Shown here in pieces: positions 23,082-35,773 of a stretch of DNA of 64,000 bases (the first letter of the stretch is position 1; every line of letters begins with the position of its first letter). The notes beneath the pieces were generated by a model. That model was not told the origin of the DNA. It did no database searches and saw only the letters and a program-made list of their open reading frames with translations. The position numbers and the translations under genes were made by a program. Source of the stretch: Cryptomeria japonica (Eukaryota > Streptophyta > Pinopsida > Cupressales > Cupressaceae). The stretch covers positions 506,574,442-506,638,441 of the forward strand of contig NC_081410.1 in assembly GCF_030272615.1 (NCBI RefSeq), read 5' to 3'.

Positions 23082-24290
23082 GTGTCATACGTAGATCACC
23101 TAAAAGATTTTGTAGATTCCAATCCTAGAGATGTTAATGGAAAAATTCATACTTATACCTCTCCTAGGGTATCAAATGTGAATGAAGAAAGAGATAATAC
23201 TCCTATCAATTATCTCTATAATGGAGAGAAAGCATTGAAGAGTAAAATGGTCCCATCTTCTTCTTATACACATACCCTTGTGCAAGGGGAGCAAAATCAA
23301 AATATTTGTGTTTCCATCTCTCTAGATCCTCCTTATTCTCCTAGAGCCTATCTTAATCATAAAAATATTTGTAGAGAAGATGGTGTCATGTATTTCACTC
23401 ATGATCTCTTTCCCCACATAACATTAAGTAAATATGAGGCCTTAGATCATAAGGATCTTCCTTCCCAATCTACTAAAGAGGATATACATGGTGAACAAAA
23501 GGAAAATCCTCCTCCACAAGATATTCCTTCTTCATCTACTAATCCCTTGATTCCTTCCAAACATTCTTACACTACAAAATTCGAATAAATTTATTATAAT
23601 GTTACTTTGTGTTATTGATTAAAGTGTTTGTATAAGAGTGAATTTAACATAATATCAAAACAAGGTTTTAGAGGATGAGGACTTGGAAAATTTGAACAAG
23701 TAATTCGAGTCCCTATAAAACCTCCCACACAAATTATGACAGAAGGCCTAGGAAATTATAATAAATATCCTATGGATGACCTCCTTAGGATTCATGACTT
23801 TAAAGATCATCTTGCGAGACAAAAAGCCATTCATGCTTGCAAAAGTGCTTTTTCAAAATTTCCTTTTTGTTCTTTTCATCAAAATCATGATTACCATGCC
23901 GATGATTATCCTGGTTTTCAAAATTCAATAAAAGAACCTATTGATAGTGGAAAAGTTAAAATCATTAATGGCAATCCTTCTTCTTCTAAAAATAACTCTT
24001 TTTGTCAATCTCAAAAGAATAATCCAACACCTATCGATGATCAAGAAAAATTGGCCACTAGAATCTTTCAGAAATTGAAGTATGACAAGAATGTTGTTTT
24101 TCTTTTTGTGAATTTATCACTAAGCATAAAGAAGAAAGTGGATATTGTCTTTTTCATCATGGTGGTTCTCATTCTCTTGGAAAGTGTAAATCATTTAAGG
24201 AAATTGTTCAAGAACAATATGATCATGCTCGTATATGTTTTTCAATAGATCTTGCTCTCTTTCTTGGTCAAAAAGTGCTTCCTTCACACT
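23082..24290 (+). pseudogene. Decayed gag-like ORF of family-2 copy B
   Basis: This is the partner of the 13891-15123 frame. The first open part (23082-23588) ends at a TAA. The second (23736-24248) continues in the same frame, then shifts by a small deletion near 24110 before the second cysteine/histidine motif. It preserves SFHQNHDYHADDYPGF and, in the shifted frame, YCLFHHGGSHSLGKC. Copies A and B have different stops, so decay continued after the duplication. No polymerase domain follows. Confidence 0.65.
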
Positions 24291-25862
24291 CCTATCACCC
24301 CATGTTGCTCCCCACCCTATGATACAAGTATTTAACATAATTGGGGGCTCTTTGTCATTAGAGGTGGCTCTTTTTTAATTTCAAATATCTCTGGGTAGCA
24401 ACACAACCCTATTTTATCTCTATCCTATCTCTCCTCTTCAAAGTTTCACGATGAACTTTATGGATTGCATCGTTCATAACTTGATATCCTTTCTTGCATT
24501 CAATTATCATGCATACAAGTACATGTGTGTCCATTGTTAGGACCTATTATTTCTTTGAAATTGCAAATCTCTTAAGATAATATTTCCTAAGGTAATGTGT
24601 GATTCTTCCCCCTAATCTATCATTGTCTTCTTACTTAGAGCGCAAGGATAGCTTTTTCCTTTTCTCTCTTTCTATCTAAAATGTCACAATTCCCTCTAGG
24701 GGCTTTAATTTTTCATATCTTGATATCCTTTCTTGTATAGAACAGTATGTCTCTTATGACTAATCTCTCCTCAGGGGAATGTGTGATCTCCTTTTCTTTC
24801 TCTCTGTCTTCAAAGATTACCTCTTCTTTAGAGTTGTATTTTACATATATTAATGTCATTTCTTGCAATGGATATTCATTCATGTGAGTACATTGTGCAT
24901 TTGCTTATGTTTTATCTCTCTTTAAAATTTGCGTAATTCTTCTCATTTTCCTTACACTTGAGGGACAATGATTTATTATTCTCCCCCTCTCTCCTTTCTA
25001 AGGATATACTTTTCCTTTTTTGAGCAGTGTTTGCTTATGATTTGATGTCATTCCTTGTGTGAAGCTTTTGTTTGCTCAAGGATTATCTCTTATACAAGAG
25101 GTGTATGTCCTTAGCTACAACCTCTTCTTCACTTGGCAATGTACACCTATCATAAACGTACCCCCTCACATTGGTTAAAAAGTATGTAATCCTTCATCGA
25201 GAATCTCTTTCACCTAGTAATAGGGGAAGGTATGCATTCTTGTTCTCCTTCCCTTCTTTTGGTAGAAGATGTTATATTTTTTCAAGAAAAATTCTCTTGG
25301 AGGTAGATTTCTTTAGAGCAAAGATCTCTTCTCCTCCAAGAATCTCCTTTACACATGTTGCAAGATATCTATTTTCAACTATTTTATCCTTTCTTGGAGA
25401 GTATTCCCCTCTCTAGCTTGGATTTATATAGATTGTTGCATAAAGGATAGATCCTTGGCATTTAAGGTTGGTATCCTTGTTTCTAGCTTCCTTAAGGAAT
25501 CAACATAGGGCTATGTTGACATGTTAATGTGGGGGCACCCATATCACTCCCTTTGTACCATATTGTTCCATGTTTTTGCATATCACTTTTTGCATGTCTT
25601 AAATGGGGTATTCATTCTTGAAATCAGAGCAAAGCTCTTCCACAAGATGCAACATTTGATGTCTTAGATGGGGGTACACTTCACCGAAACTATCTAAAAA
25701 ATTTATTACATGGTATGTCCTTGAAACTAGGCATGTATCCATTTCAATCATGGTTACACATTCTCAAAACTAGAGAAAAACTCTTAAACGAGATGTTCCC
25801 AAAGTTGCACATTTGACCCTTGGAATTAGCACACATATTTGCACACACAATCACCCCTTGAA
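24291..25862 (+). other. Family-2 copy B 3' non-coding region, left part
   Basis: This T/C-rich sequence aligns with 15124-16690 in copy A. No gene is recognised. It is interrupted at 25863-25867 by the solo LTR and resumes at 30170. Confidence 0.6.
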
Positions 25863-26195
25863 ATTTTTTGTAGTACCCCTCCTTGATCAGGATCTTTTTG
25901 TATGTTTTGATTGACTTCAGTGGAGCATTATTGCATATTGATTTAGATTTTATGCAATGTTATTTCATGCTTTATCTAGATTTGTGGCATATGATTTTAT
26001 GCAGTATCTCAGTGCTTATGATTAATGTTATTTTATGGATCATTATCATGGAATGACACTCTTACCTTACATGTGCGATGCATTATTTATACGTTGCATA
26101 TTTGCAAGTGTATTGGGATGAGAGGGGATGATTTTCTTTCACTCACTCCGGTGAGACAGGGAACATCATGGTTCTCCTTCATCGATGTGTGTGTC

Positions 26196-26317
<122 letters not shown>

Positions 26318-26583
26318 GTGTGGTTATTTGGTGCAAGACATTGCAGGTACAAGTACGTGGTAGGTACGGGGTATTGACTCCACCTGGTTTCACAGGTCTA
26401 AGCATGCCTTATATGTCCAATGGGAGTGGAGGAGATAGTGGTTGGACCCTAACTTCACTAGTAGTTACACTCATGTGAGTGTTGTCAGTCGGTTGTCTTT
26501 CCCATCTGGTCGGTAGGCGAGTCATCTAGTGCTTTGGTTTGGTCATTTTTGAGTCGTCATTTGATCACCCTTCGTTGTGCATG

Positions 26584-26867
26584 TTTTTGTTTTTGATAGG
26601 TAATTGGCTGAAGCCTGAATAGCTTTTGACTGGAGCTATGAACTAGTGGGGCCACAGTAGGGGGGCCCATCCCCATTACATATCTTTGAATTATTATTAT
26701 TATTATTATTATGTTTGATTAGATTGACCCCAAGACCTTCCCCATCCTATGGAAGGCCAAGAGTCACAGCTTAGAATTCCACTTTAGATGTCCCTATTAA
26801 GAATTGAACTTAGGTCTCCACAATGAGAACCCAGTGTTTTAACCAGTTAAGCTCAACCCCTTGGGCT
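26584..26867 (-). mobile_element. tRNA-derived SINE
   Basis: A 284-bp insertion is flanked by a 15-bp target duplication, CCTTCGTTGTGCATG (26569-26583 and 26868-26882). On the minus strand it starts at 26867. It has an A-box-like GAGCTTAACTGG (26843-26854) and a B-box-like AAGTTCAATTC (26801-26811), spaced as in tRNA genes, so RNA polymerase III would transcribe it. The body contains an (ATA)n stretch (26690-26711 on the plus strand). It ends in the A-rich tail CAAAAACAAAAA directly against the left duplication, as expected for LINE-assisted insertion. It lies inside the solo LTR, so it arrived later. Confidence 0.85.
26690..26711. repeat. (ATT)n microsatellite inside the SINE
   Basis: Seven ATT repeats separate the tRNA-like part from the 3' part of the SINE. 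Confidence 0.9.
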
Positions 26868-28117
26868 CCTTCGTTGTGCATGATTCCGTTTATTTAAATG
26901 GTTATTCAATTGAGTAGATGATGTTATTTTTATGTTGGCGTAATTAGTTAATTATTATTCTCTTGAGATTATTGATTTAATTAAATTATTGATTTGCTAG
27001 ATTAAATGGTTAAATGGCCTATTTTATTGTGTGAAGTTGCACTAATATATTTTGTGGAACGAAATAAATGATTTCCTAGCCATTTAAGTTTAAAATTCTT
27101 ATGTTGAACCAAAGTAATGTGAAAAAGGAAATGAAAGAAAAATAAAAAGCTTCTCCTTTTACCTTTCCATTGACTTTTGTATTTTATTTATTGAAAAAGA
27201 ATTGTTTTTGGAAAAAGAGTAAATGTGATTGCTTTTTACTTTTTAAATAATTTAATCTGACTGGTGGAGGAAACTTTTTACCTAGAAATTTTAGGTTGAA
27301 ATTATTTTTCCCATATATTCCTGGAAATTCACGGGAAGAGGAGGCATAAAATTTGAAAGAGAAATTTGGATAACCATTTTGAAAGAGCAGTTGGAATTTG
27401 ATTTGGTTTGCAAGGACTATGATTCTTCCATCATTTTTCTTGCTAGTTTTCTTCAAGGTTGGATAATCTCTTCTTGTTTGAAATTTAAATTTGAATATTT
27501 TTGTTGCTTCTTGTGTGTTTAAAAAATGCAAATTTCTTTGTAAATTCTTGTGGAATAAATGGAATGGAAGAAAGAGTACCTATTATTGTTGATTTTCTGA
27601 AGCTTATATCATATGTTTGCTTGTAAGAAAGAAATGGTTCATTTCTCTATTTGTTGTATGTTTTTGTTCGTGAAAATCAACTTCTTGAATTACTCCTTCT
27701 ATCAGGAATAGAAAGAATTAGATTTAGGTTGTTGTGTGCTTTCTAGTATCTAAATGCCCAAGATTTGCGATTTATGTTGGCAAAAAATGGTTATTGCCTT
27801 TTGCTAGATGCAAGGAATTCTTCTTGTGTATAGAAGTAAGGAAATTTATTTTAAACCTTCTCCTACCTATTGAATTCTTCTATTGTTGCCTAAATCATTA
27901 TTTATTGGGTTCTTGTGTGATTTTATTTCACCATTTACCTTATTGGTAAATACCCCCTTGTAATTTGGATTTTGGCACTATGTGTGTGCGCTCATGAAAT
28001 GAACAGGGGATGAATAGTTTTCTTGTTAAATCAATTTTGTATCATATTGGTTTTAAATGCTATGGAAGCATGAATTTATTTTAATTGATTTTGACTTTAC
28101 TTTACCCTATGGCAGGC

Positions 28118-28365
28118 TAGCCCCACCACGCGGGTTAGTGGTGTCTGCTACCTGTAGGTAGCAGTACTACCGGTTGGTGACTGGTAGTACTGCTATGCTA
28201 TACCAGCACTACCGATCGATAGGACTGCTACTGATCGATAGTGCCTACTACCAATCAGTAGCGCCTACTGCCAGCGGTAGCAGCACTACCAGTCGGTAGG
28301 CCTACCACCGGTCGGCAATAGTACTACCGGTAGGTAGTACCTATTGCCACTACCACGAATAGGCC
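28118..28365. repeat. Array of CTACC...GGTAG imperfect hairpins
   Basis: About 250 bp of GC-richer sequence is made of repeated words such as CTACCTGTAGGTAG, ACTACCGGT, CGATCGATAG and GTACTACCGGTAGGTAGTAC. Many are self-complementary, with irregular spacing. It is sharply different from the AT-rich surroundings and lies in the middle of the solo LTR. There are no constant repeats with unique spacers. Confidence 0.8.
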
Positions 28366-30174
28366 TTGGCCCCCACGTGACCTTGTACCCTTCGCAGTAC
28401 AACCTTTTTATGTGTTGTGAAATTTAATTTGTAATAAATGAAATATTTTTAAGTTGGTTTTTAATGTTAAATAAAAATACTAAATTTCAAAGTGATTTGA
28501 TTATGTGGTTTAATAAATTTATTTATGGAAATCAAGGCATGAATTAGAAATTCAAATTGGTAAATTTGGATATATTCTGGAAATGAATTAAAATGCCTAT
28601 TAGGAATTCACGTTTTATTCGGTTGAATAATTAATGTGGATTTTATTCTTGATAGAATTTTGATTTGGAAATTGAATAGATGTGAATGTCGTAAAAGAGT
28701 GTTTTATTTAATTTTCAATCAATGAATTTGCAAGTGCTTATGATGCTGATTTTCTTAAAGATTGTTTGAGCGCTGACTTAGTGAAATTAGCTTTCCTTGC
28801 AAAGAGTTATAATTGAGTTACTTCTGGTCTGTGGTTCAGTTCTCCTATGGTAGCATATTTGGTACCCTTGACCAAGTGATATATGATGACTTCGTTGTCT
28901 TAACCATGTAGTGTCTTTACCTTATGGTTAACCAAGAGTCAATATGTACTTGTTTTGACCACTTGTTTTTGGATAGTGGTGTTATGGTTGTCTGCTTCGT
29001 CTTAGGGTCCTTGTGGAGTGACCATGTTTGCTTAGTGTCCTTTGAGAGAGTAGCTTTCGAGTGGGGGCTATGCCCAAAGTGGTTGGCAAGATAACCCATC
29101 AAAATTTAGATAATAAGTGATAATATAATTGACTGATTAGGTGGGTAGTTCATAACATCAAATAAGATATTGTACCTCGCGCATAGCTGAGTTCTTGTAC
29201 AGGGCTCATAATATACTGAGAAGTCTTGGAATAGAAAACCGACTACCTCATCTTCATGAAAGGATGGTAGGGTCTGCAGGAGACTTAGTTGGAGCTGGAG
29301 GTTCGGGAAAGGTTACCAGGATAAACCCAAGATGGGGGTCGGGAACTATGGAGGCCGACCATGGTAACCATCATAAACTATGTGATGACACTCTCCCTTT
29401 AGGTTCACTTATGTTTTGTGATGTCGAGTCACTTGTGTATTTGTGATGTTGAGTCACCTGGAATATTGTGGATTCGTATTGTGTTGTCATGGGTTCATAT
29501 TGTTTTGTCGACCATGTCATGCTTTTGCTTGCTTGAGGGTCCTTTACTATCTCCTAGCACGGTGGGGTGATTTCCAGTTGGGATCACATGTTCGAGTGGT
29601 AGTGCCACTTCCCATCAGATGTTCTTATTCGAAACTTCATGGGAGGATTGGCTTCACAGGTTTTTCTATGGTTCATGGCTCATGCTTATCTCATGTTTGG
29701 AGATTATTGTAATTTGGATACCTATGTGGTAAATTGTATCAATAAACTTTTGTAACCTTGTACTTGTTTAATTTGTATGTTTATATGTATATTGAGAGCC
29801 ATTTATTGGAAGAGCAATGTAATCCTAAGTTTGGGATGTTATTTATCAGTTTCCTTTATGATATGTATAGATGCTTATTGAAGAGAAATTATATTGTATC
29901 CTTTCAATCTTTCAATGGTGTACTCTGTTATTGCATATAGCTTAATATGTTCTATGGGTTTTGATGGATTATTGAATTAATCTTAATTTTGTAATTTAAC
30001 TTTTGATTTTATTCTTTGTTGGTAACCCTTAAGGAATTTGGTTTAAGTCTTTTGTTTGTGCTATTATCGTGCATGTTGTGTTTTATGCACTTAGTATGTT
30101 TATACTTCTAAAAAAAACTATTTCTCCCTTGTTGTGGATTTTCCTTTGGGGTTTCTGGCGGGGCATTAGATTTT

Positions 30175-30869
30175 CATTTAAATTACATGTATTTAATAGG
30201 TTGAAGCACACTCAAAACTAGAGGAAAAAATCTCTTATATGGGGTGCTATACACTTGAAACTAGACATCACTTGCACACATGCACGAGATGAGTGAAACT
30301 AGTGGAATATGGATAGAATATTCCTTCTCTCCTCCCCAACATAGATGACCTAGATGAAAACATCTAGGGGCAAGGTATATATGTTGCCTTTCTCTCTCTC
30401 ATCATTCTTCTCATGGATCACCTAGATAAACACATCTAGTGTGTATTCATGCTCTCTCTCTTCTTCATCTGATGAACTCATAGCTTTTCTATTGATAGTT
30501 CATGGATGATGCTTGCTTTTCTCTTTTATATGACCACTTGTGTTCGTGAGGTGGCATTTTTCAAGAATGATATTAGTTGTTGAGAAATTTTGATATCGAG
30601 GTCTGTGCGGCTAGTTTACTTGAGGTCTTGTTTTGGTCTTTAGTTTTTGTTGTGTGCTATTTTGTGTCTTTTCTTTTGTATTTATTACTGTCTTATATTT
30701 TCGTATCATTGCATATGTTTGAGTGAGTTAAGATCCTCAGATTGGTAGATTGGTTCCTCAAAATTAGTGATATCTCATACTCCTTGCTATTTTGGTCCAA
30801 ATTCCTCATCCTCTTCATCTCTGTTTCTTCTACTTTACCATGAGTATTTGCATAAGCTCATACTCCTGC
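30175..30869 (+). other. Family-2 copy B 3' non-coding region, right part
   Basis: This continues the copy A alignment (about 16700-17377). It is non-coding and ends at the polypurine tract AAAGTGGGGGCTAAA (about 30871-30885). Confidence 0.6.
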
Positions 30870-30885
30870 TAAAGTGGGGGCTAAA

Positions 30886-32073
30886 TTTTAGCATCCTAAA
30901 GTTGCACCCTTTGGAATTTTGATCGCATTTGGGGCCCTCACCTTAGTGTTCTCATCCTCATGCTTGATCAAGACCCATCTATGCTTGTACCATGCAATAA
31001 ATGTCATATTATCACATTATACCTTGCATTGTACTATAACCCTGGCCCAAATATGGAGTAGGAGTAGGATGTGGTGCCTTGGTCCTCACTAGGACCATGG
31101 CGCCACACCATGGTCCTCCCTAATTGGGGCAAAATTCAAACCCTGTGCCCTATCTTAAAAATGAGTGAGAAACCTTCCTCCGTACCAGCCTATGTCAGAA
31201 AATTAACATAATTGACAATGGACAAGTATATAAGGAGGTCTTCCTCTCTCATTTTGGATATATGGAAAAATTGGGAGAATGACATTCAAGCAATCAAATG
31301 TTCAAGCATTGAATTATTTATCATCAAGCATTTCTAGAGGTCTTCAAGGCTGCATATTCCTCATTTATCCATTTTAGAGAAACATTACACCAATCATTCA
31401 CAAGCATGTGTGTGTGTTAGAGTTTTGTCATGTTCATGTCATTTCATAAAACATATTTTATTACATTCAAGAAGCAAAGCATCATTATCAGGCATTGCAG
31501 ATCTTATGTATACCTTTCCATCATTTGTTTGAAGTATTTACAATATTTTATTCAAGGTTGATTCCAAACTAGGGTTTGACTTAGGCAAACCCTATTCCCA
31601 ACCTTTTTCCCCTTCTTTATGTGTGTAGGAAATAGGTACAAAGATGTACTCCTAAGGATAATCTTCATTCACAGAGATGAATCAATCCTTTTTCACACGT
31701 GGAAAGTTCGAAGGACCGTAGTGCAGCATCCTATTTCCACATTTTTAGGATCTTTTTTGAGGGTCATACCTGAATCGACTTATACAGCTCAATTCTAGGT
31801 GCCCAACTTGATCCCACATTTGTGGCTTATTGTTTACATGTTTTTACCTTTATTTTTTAGAACTTTACCTAATTGCAGCATTTCAAATTACCAAAGATAG
31901 GAAAACCCACAAAAAACAATCCAATCCATTCAGTATTCAATCCTTATCTAATTTGTGACTGAATCTAGTGGATTCCATTCCCTCTTTTGAATGTAAAGGT
32001 TTCCTAAGTGAAATTGAATTAGTGATTTCTCCCTCCTATTTTGCAAATTGCCAAATCAAATTTTACCGTTTAC
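30886..32073 (+). repeat. Family-2 copy B 3' LTR
   Basis: About 1188 bp long. Its start is mutated to TTTTAGCATCC and it ends CCGTTTACA. The TATA box is at 31227-31233. It groups with the copy A 3' LTR by shared variants. Confidence 0.88.
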
Positions 32074-32411
32074 ATTCCGAAAGATATAATGGTAATTACT
32101 CAACTTTTTCTTTCACAAGATAGTGAAAGAAAGAAAATACATGCAATAATGAATGATGACCTCACCAAATGCGCAATAGTTGTGAGCTCAATTGGAAAGT
32201 GTGTGAGAAAGTAGAAACTTTGTATACAATAGGTTTCTCACAATGTGTGGATAGATGTCTCCACCACATGAAGTGAGAAAAAATATAGAAATAATTAAGT
32301 GGATACTCAAGCAATGCGGATAGGAATCTCTTTAAGAATCCTAGAAACTAACTATTTTGATAAATTCATTATTTACATGAACACCCTTTGTTAGGTGCAA
32401 CATAGGGAGTA
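32074..32411. other. Non-coding flank downstream of family-2 copy B
   Basis: This is the duplicate of 18582-18899. No gene is seen. Confidence 0.5.
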
Positions 32412-33170
32412 ATGTATACAATGAGGTTACAAGTGCGTAACCACCTTGTCAAGCAAATGAAGTTATCTTGGTATAGGGATTTGGTCACAACTATATTGAT
32501 ATATCTCATTGCTTATACAATCGACAATATTTCATGGAGAGAAAAATGTCATGCGGATGCAATGGAAAGTGTTGCTTCCCTTGTAGGCCTAGAATTTGGT
32601 TAGGAAAAATATCATTTCATGGTACAATCCTTCTGCTCTCTTGTTGTAGCAGATATAACCCAAATTGATAATTTCATGTGTGTTCATATCAATTCAAGAG
32701 AATGGTTTCCACTTATTTACAATAATCTCAAAACCAAAATTTGTCTCGATGACACTAGCAAGAGCTTGCGTATGTGAATTTGGAAGCTGACCACTCGCTA
32801 TATCCTCTTATCCAATGTCCTCTACCAAAGATCATATAATGGCCTTCTTTTATGTTGTTTGACAAAAACTGAGATACCCCTTGCCCTACAAGAAGCTCAT
32901 TCAGGCTCTAGGCTCTGAGAAATATAACCAAAGTGTGCTACCCTTAACCTTCAAGATAGGTGACATGGTTTCTTGTGAAAATCAAAGAAATGTCAATGCA
33001 CCACCTACTCAATGAGGGAAATTTAGCCCGAATTTGTTGGTCCATACATTGTCACTTCTGTCTATGGTTCATATTCCTATGGTTTATCTTACATGGATGG
33101 TACACCTCTCAAAGAACCTATCAATGTTGCGCACCTGCACTGATATCATGCATAAAAGACAAGCCATATG
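32412..33170 (+). pseudogene. Tat-type RNase H end and internally deleted integrase (older element)
   Basis: Decayed pol of a Ty3 Tat element. Positions 32412-32603 hold the RNase H tail, with DAMESVASLVGLEFG near its end. Positions about 32780-32867 hold the integrase N-terminal LYQRSYNGLL-type segment. From 32868 the sequence jumps to the integrase C-terminal part: FKIGDM-like near 32950, a PYIVTSVYGSY-like segment near 33040, and MDGTPLKEPINVAHLH near 33090-33140. The zinc finger and the D-D-E catalytic core, normally several hundred base pairs, are missing between these parts. Frames shift several times and one arginine codon is a stop. This was the RNA-copying and integrating machinery of the old element. 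It is dead now. Confidence 0.75.
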
Positions 33171-33214
33171 TATGAGGTGTGTGACACTTAGATCTCTACG
33201 ATAGTCACATAATG

Positions 33215-33216
<2 letters not shown>

Positions 33217-33242
<26 letters not shown>
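33217..33242. repeat. Short (AT)n microsatellite
   Basis: About 13 AT units lie just downstream of the integrase remnant. Confidence 0.9.
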
Positions 33243-33245
<3 letters not shown>

Positions 33246-33249
33246 AATA

Positions 33250-33652
33250 AGACTTTTGTTCATCTCTGTGTTATGAGTTTATGAGGTGATTGTGTTTATC
33301 TATGTCTGCATGTGTGTGTGCATGCATGCGTACACATGTTCTATCTATATCTTAAAACAACTATATAATGATCATCATGGAGTTTAATCATGCATAAATA
33401 CAACAATATGTAAATTAAATCATGCTATACATCTAATCTAAACCATCCATGACATGAGCATAAAAGATGAGCATGTAAAGAGAAAAGTACATTCATTTAT
33501 AATAACATGAGGTAAGATCAGAATGTTAAATCTCATATATATGTGTGTATGATATCAATGTAAAGTATCAATGTACATATATCACATCACTATAAAAATA
33601 TGTGATGTTGGCATATGTGTCTCTAAACTACATAAGTACATCCATATGCAAA
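33250..33652. other. AT-rich non-coding stretch of the older Tat element
   Basis: It has short (TG)n and ATAT-rich words. No gene is visible. Confidence 0.45.
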
Positions 33653-35773
33653 TCAGAAGAATGATATACATCCGATGATAAAAAAATGAATCAATCTATA
33701 CAACTCCAAAAGTTTCATGACCCTTGAGGTCACCTGTGCTGGAGAATCTTGATCTCGACATGGTAGTTGTCTCACTGAGGTCAACTGCGGTATTGTAGTT
33801 GTAACATAGTGTGACCACAAGCTCCTCAACTCTCTTTGAATCTCATCCATGGTCTCTCACTGGGTCATGAGCTCCTCCCACATTGAAGCCTTTCTCTTCT
33901 AAGCCGCCTCCAAGTTCAACATTAGTCGACACACTTGGGGTTGGTCAAGGTGACCAGTTGCGCCCTATTGGGCAGTATCTACCTACCATTGAAGGGCATC
34001 GACCTGGATTTGCAGAGAATCATGTGGCCTGTTGACAGTCTCAGCTCGTGTCATTGTCTAATCTCTCTCTCTAAGGATAGCGCAGACCTCCATAAAATCT
34101 TGATCTCTCTGCCCCATCATGGTGAACAACTATGGTGCTCCCTGCACCAGCTCCACTTGGACCTCATACTCTATTTGTAGTCTTGCTAAAGGCTCGAATA
34201 GGTGGGCGTGACTACCTACTCTCTGCAGGGGGTAGGTATCTAGGACTGGGCCTTGGGTTTGCATGTCAGGGATGATCTCTGCAAGTTCCTGATGGATAAA
34301 ACTCAACCACTCAGTAACACCATTTGCAAACACAAAATATCTATCTATCAGTATCCATAGTAGTAAAATCTTTGCATGTATATAGATATCAAATCATGTA
34401 TGAGAAAGACTTAAATATACAAACTGAAATCATAATGCATACCATGATCACCCCTCTGTTAGTCTAGATCCCATGGAGGCACCCTAATAGAAAATGTCCC
34501 TACAACAACTACTACTTCTTGTGCGCACGCCGATGGTGGTGAAACAGGCAACGGTGGGAGCCCTCTCACTACAGGTGCTTCTCTCTCTAGGCTTGAGCTC
34601 CCCACCCGCTGTCACTGCACCAGTTGGTTGCCCTTATCACCCGAGGAGGACTAGTCATCACTGTCCCCTCCTAGAGATTTTACGTCTACTCTTGTTGCAC
34701 CTATGGGGAAGATAGAAGCAAACCCTACTCAGCCCCATTAGCCCACAAATTCTTGGGTGACTCCAACATCATCAATGTCTAGCTAAGGTGAAATGTCATC
34801 ATTGTCACTACCCTCGGAGCTTTCCCGAACATCTCTAGGGGTGGGGCGAGGTAGATCCTATAGTCGCACTATGCATTTGGCCGAATGAACATATGTAGGT
34901 GCAATAAGTGGGATGGTTTGCACCTGTCCAGACTACCACATGCACCGTCGTTAGTAATAGGGAATCACAATATGGTCTTACCACTTGAGCAGAAAGCAAT
35001 CATGCTGCATCCGTGAGAGCTGACCACGGTCTATGGTCAAAACCCCCATATCAAACATGGCTACTAGATGACGTTACCAATCCCGAGCTGGTCGATGGAG
35101 ATCCTCTAGTAGATTAGGTCCCCAGTCCGCTGCTTGTCGCATTGAAGTGGGTAGTCGTGTTCCCTCGACTTACCTAGACGCATAGACACTAGAAATCCTA
35201 CTAGTTGCGTGCATGTGATGTGCTCAGAAATTAAAACTTGCAGTAGGGTGCATGTTGTCAAGCTCCGGTACTCGTGATGGATGTAGTAGGAGATTTTATA
35301 GTAAAGATGTGCGAACATTCTCCACACCGACACATATATATTCCAATGCTCCTCCATCTCCTAGATCAGTGACACAAACCCAATAGTCATCTCTGATCCA
35401 CTATCATCCATTAGTACCCGTCATTCCACGGTCACTATCATGATGCACTCAACCAACGGGATTGGAACTTGACCCTAGCCCAATGCTTGCAAGTAGATGT
35501 TTTTTATCACATCAACTCTCTGATCAAGGGCCCACTCCTACTGTCTCCCCACATTTGCTCCTGATAGGATGGCGAGAGATACTTTGCCCTCAGATAGGTA
35601 GCCAAAGGATGCAATAGACGATGATCAAGGTAATAGTCATCTCCCTTGTGAGAAGATGGAATGACATGGTATCTGTGTCCCATATTTCCATAAAGGCTCA
35701 TAGCATTAATGCATGGAATTGGAACTTTGGTAGGCGAAAAGCCTACTGTAGTCCCACTCTCTGAAGTAGTCAT
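33653..35773 (-). pseudogene. Decayed reverse-strand ORF region 3' of integrase, possible Tat antisense ORF
   Basis: On the minus strand, open stretches 35773-35507, 35357-35106, 34333-34130 and 33850-33653 follow each other in frames that change a few times. Reading between them on the minus strand gives largely sensible protein with scattered TAG/TGA stops. Visible parts include an aromatic-rich segment, NIYVSVWRMFAHLYYKISYY (about 35346-35287), and polar segments near 34300. I recognise no domain. The position is suggestive: it lies between the integrase C-terminus and the 3' LTR and is antisense to pol. Tat-lineage elements are known to carry extra antisense ORFs there. It could also be a captured host gene fragment. 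Confidence 0.45.

Noticed and set aside
28118-28365. CRISPR-like array
   Set aside because: There is no constant repeat with unique spacers of equal length, and the context is a plant retroelement.
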